NCBI GenBank assembly: GCA_024763075.1
Contig: JANTGF010000004.1
Span: 30,853-94,852, forward strand
Length of the DNA stretch: 64,000 nucleotides
DNA from: Bacteroidales bacterium
GTDB lineage: Bacteria > Bacteroidota > Bacteroidia > Bacteroidales > VadinHA17
Direction: 5' to 3'
Part shown: one piece after another, positions 61,700 through 64,000 of the stretch
Numbering within the stretch: position 1 is the first letter of the stretch
How the letters are laid out: each line of letters starts with the position of its first letter
The notes under the pieces: model-generated
The model's database searches: none
Seen by the model: only the letters and a program-made list of their open reading frames with translations
Told to the model about the DNA's origin: nothing
Made by a program: the position numbers and the translations under genes

Positions 61700-63793
61700 A
61701 TGAAAAAACTTGTTTTTCTATTGTTTGTTACTTTTATATTCTACTCTTGTGATCAACCCGAAAAAACTACAACAGCTGAGGGGAAAGCGGATTTTTCAAA
61801 CCTGCTTACACAAAAAGAAATTTCGGGCGCACGTATGACACCGGAAATCCTGTGGAAATTTTCCAGGCTGGGAGGGATACAACTTTCACCCGATATGGGT
61901 ACGGTTTTGTTTACGATTACCAAATATGATTACAAAACCAATAAAAGTAAAACAAATATCTATTTCCTGCCTGCCGCAGGAGGAGAAATGAAAATAATTA
62001 CGAAAATGGATGGCTTTCATCCCCGCTGGAGGCCGGATGGAAAGAAAATAGGTTTCTTGTCATCCAAATCAGGGTCGGTTCAATTGTGGGAGTTGGGTGC
62101 AAAAGGAAGTGAACCTGTTAAAGTTACAGATATTGAAGGCGGAATAAACAGTTTTGAGTATTCCCCGGATGGAAGCAGAATCTATTATATTAAAGACGTT
62201 AAAATGGATCCGACTCCACAGGAAATCTATCCTGATCTGCCAAAAACGAACGTCAGAATTATTGATGACCTGATGTACAGGCACTGGAACCATTGGGAAG
62301 ATTACGCATACAGTCACATATTTGTTGCTGATTACGATGATGGAAAAGTAGGAGAAGGAAAGGATATTCTGGAAGGAGAAGCTTTTGATACACCACTCTC
62401 GCCTTATTTTGATGATGCGGAAATTAGTTGGAGTAATGATGGAAATTACATTGCTTATACCTGTAAAAAATTGAAAGGCGCCGAATATGCCATGAGTACA
62501 AACTCAGATATTTATCTATACAATGTTCAGGATAGATCTACTGTAAATATAACCAAAGAGAATTTGGGCTATGATAAATACCCTGTGTTTTCGCGTGATA
62601 ATAAAACGATTGCTTATGAGAGTATGGAAACTCCCGGGTATGAGTCGGATAAAAGCCGCTTATTCCTGTATCATCTGGATACCGGAGAAAAAGAATACCT
62701 TACAGCGGATTTCGATCAGAATGTTTCTTCTCTTACCTGGACGGCAGACGGGAATGGATTGTTCTTTATCAGTGGAATAAAAGCGACATTTCAGTTGTAT
62801 CAAATGGATTTGAAAAGCCGGAGTATCCGGCAGATTACAGAGGGAGACCACAATTATACACAGTTTGCACCTGCTGGAGAATCTCTGATCGGAGTTAAAA
62901 TGACCATGTCAATGGCTCCGGAAATATTTTCTGTTGATTCAAAAACCGGAGGAGAGACTCAGCTAAGTTTTATCAATAAGCCCATTTATGATAATATAAA
63001 AATGGGGAAAGTGGAAAAACGATGGATAAAAACCACCGATAATAAAGATATGCTGGTTTGGGTGATTTATCCTCCCGGGTTTGATCCGCAGAAGAAGTAT
63101 CCGGCACTGCTTTATTGTCAGGGTGGGCCGCAGAGTGCCGTTAGTCAGTTTTTTAGTTATCGGTGGAACTTTCAGATGATGGCTGCCAATGATTATATAA
63201 TTGTTGCACCCAACAGACGTGGATTACCCACATTTGGTCAGGAATGGAATGCCCAGATATCCGGAGACTACGGAGGACAGAATATGAAAGATTATTTTTC
63301 TGCAATCGATGCCTTAAAAAAGGAAGCTTTTATTGATGAGAACAGGCTAGGGGCGGTTGGTGCCAGTTATGGTGGTTTTTCTGTTTACTGGCTGGCAGGC
63401 CATCATCAGAAACGGTTCAAGGCTTTTATTTCCCATTGTGGGATTTTTGACTTTGAAAGCATGTACACAGCTACTGAAGAAACTTTTTTTGTGAATCATG
63501 ATCTGGGTGGGCCTTACTGGGACAAATCCAACAAAGTTGCGCAACGGTCCTATGCAAATTCCCCGCATAAGTTTGTACAAAACTGGGATACTCCGATTTT
63601 GATCATTACCGGAGGAAATGATTTCAGAATTCCCTATACTCAGAGTATGGAGGCTTTTAATGCAGCTAGGCTGAGAGGAATTCCTGCCAGATTATTGTAT
63701 TTCCCGGATGAGACGCATTTTGTGACAAAACCACAGAATAGTATTTTATGGCAAAGGGAATTTTTTGCCTGGCTGGATAAGTACCTTAAATAA
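61700..63793 (+). CDS. S9-family peptidase (prolyl oligopeptidase type), lipoprotein
   Basis: 697 residues with lipobox (FYSC, Cys17). Residues about 50-430 form a TolB/DPP-IV-like beta-propeller (HPRWRPDGKKIGFLSSKSG, YSPDGSRIYYI, WSNDGNYIAYTC, FSRDNKTIAYES). The C-terminal alpha/beta hydrolase domain carries the catalytic triad Ser556 (GASYGGFS), Asp641 (TGGNDFRIP) and His673 (FPDETHF). These enzymes release dipeptides or cleave short peptides, here in the periplasm or at the cell surface. Monocistronic as far as seen. Confidence 0.95.
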   Translation: MKKLVFLLFVTFIFYSCDQPEKTTTAEGKADFSNLLTQKEISGARMTPEILWKFSRLGGIQLSPDMGTVLFTITKYDYKTNKSKTNIYFLPAAGGEMKIITKMDGFHPRWRPDGKKIGFLSSKSGSVQLWELGAKGSEPVKVTDIEGGINSFEYSPDGSRIYYIKDVKMDPTPQEIYPDLPKTNVRIIDDLMYRHWNHWEDYAYSHIFVADYDDGKVGEGKDILEGEAFDTPLSPYFDDAEISWSNDGNYIAYTCKKLKGAEYAMSTNSDIYLYNVQDRSTVNITKENLGYDKYPVFSRDNKTIAYESMETPGYESDKSRLFLYHLDTGEKEYLTADFDQNVSSLTWTADGNGLFFISGIKATFQLYQMDLKSRSIRQITEGDHNYTQFAPAGESLIGVKMTMSMAPEIFSVDSKTGGETQLSFINKPIYDNIKMGKVEKRWIKTTDNKDMLVWVIYPPGFDPQKKYPALLYCQGGPQSAVSQFFSYRWNFQMMAANDYIIVAPNRRGLPTFGQEWNAQISGDYGGQNMKDYFSAIDALKKEAFIDENRLGAVGASYGGFSVYWLAGHHQKRFKAFISHCGIFDFESMYTATEETFFVNHDLGGPYWDKSNKVAQRSYANSPHKFVQNWDTPILIITGGNDFRIPYTQSMEAFNAARLRGIPARLLYFPDETHFVTKPQNSILWQREFFAWLDKYLK

Positions 63794-63882
63794 GGCTGGT
63801 AGTTTTTTACTTTTCCAAATGGGATTGTTTTATACAACACATTAATAATTAGTTGATTTTGTGCGTTTCAGCAAACCCTATT

Positions 63883-63935
63883 TAGTGCTTCTAAGAAAAC
63901 TCTTAATTTTTCAAGTGGCTTCTTAGAAGACGCCA
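63883..63935. repeat. inverted repeat near right edge, sharing a motif with 39027
   Basis: CTTCTAAGAA (63888-63897) pairs with TTCTTAGAAG (63920-63929). The left part TAGTGCTTCTAAGAAAACT also occurs at 39028-39046, upstream of the GH29 gene. Function unknown; possibly part of a dispersed repeat cut by the window edge. The rest of 63794-64000 shows no gene. Confidence 0.45.
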
Positions 63936-64000
63936 AAGACAAGGCTTTCGAAGCTTTTAAAATCAGGGAGTTTACTTTTGTAAATGACCGTTTTCAAAAC

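Overview
The window looks like a chromosomal segment of a Bacteroidota bacterium, most likely an environmental or marine Bacteroidales/Marinilabiliales-type organism. The clues are promoters with the Bacteroidota -7 motif TAnnTTTG and no strong Shine-Dalgarno sites, a fused SecDF, a GldA/GldF/GldG ABC system, a type IX secretion (T9SS) C-terminal sorting domain, several lipoproteins, and many sulfatases and alpha-L-fucosidases. The genus cannot be fixed from the sequence.

Layout. 0-13 kb: housekeeping genes (end of a TolC-like efflux channel, malate dehydrogenase, SecDF, TatA, a cation exchanger, a LolD-like ATPase, two RNA/DNA-related enzymes, an ABC-F ATPase, RlmD). 12.8-15.3 kb: an alanine/cation symporter, a sigma-54-like promoter driving a short terminator-ended transcript, and a small basic lipoprotein. 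15.3-23.4 kb: a sulfatase with a C-terminal repeat domain, small membrane proteins, a beta-propeller lipoprotein, a membrane LytTR regulator, a hydrophobic pentapeptide-repeat protein and a T9SS cargo protein. 23.5-30.6 kb: a complete trpEGDCFBA operon preceded by two consecutive Trp-rich leader peptides, each followed by an intrinsic terminator. 30.8-35 kb: gldA-gldF-gldG plus a DUF4340 gene whose stop codon lies inside a MITE-like inverted-repeat element.

36-53.2 kb is a carbohydrate island aimed at a sulfated, acylated, fucose-containing glycan: three sulfatases, a GH29 fucosidase, a GH43-like/GH29 fusion, a protein carrying three esterase-type domains, a ThuA protein, a phosphoesterase-PQQ propeller fusion, a lactonase and an amidohydrolase. 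A rightward cluster (36.1-44.0 kb) and a leftward one (53.1-45.4 kb) face each other, with the amidohydrolase between them. There is no SusC/SusD pair in the window, so glycan uptake must be encoded elsewhere.

53.5-56.3 kb is a repeat-rich stretch with a lineage-specific secreted protein, a 46-codon ORF, direct and inverted repeats, tRNA-Pro(TGG), a broken tRNA-Pro copy split by an 86-bp double-hairpin insertion, and tRNA-Ser(GCT). 56.4-64 kb returns to conserved genes: a tight leftward operon (SPOR protein-ClpS-NfeD-FloA), then bcp, recA and an S9 peptidase.

The most notable observations are the tandem trp attenuators, the sigma-54-like small transcript, the multi-domain hydrolase fusions and the palindromic insertion in the tRNA-Pro remnant.
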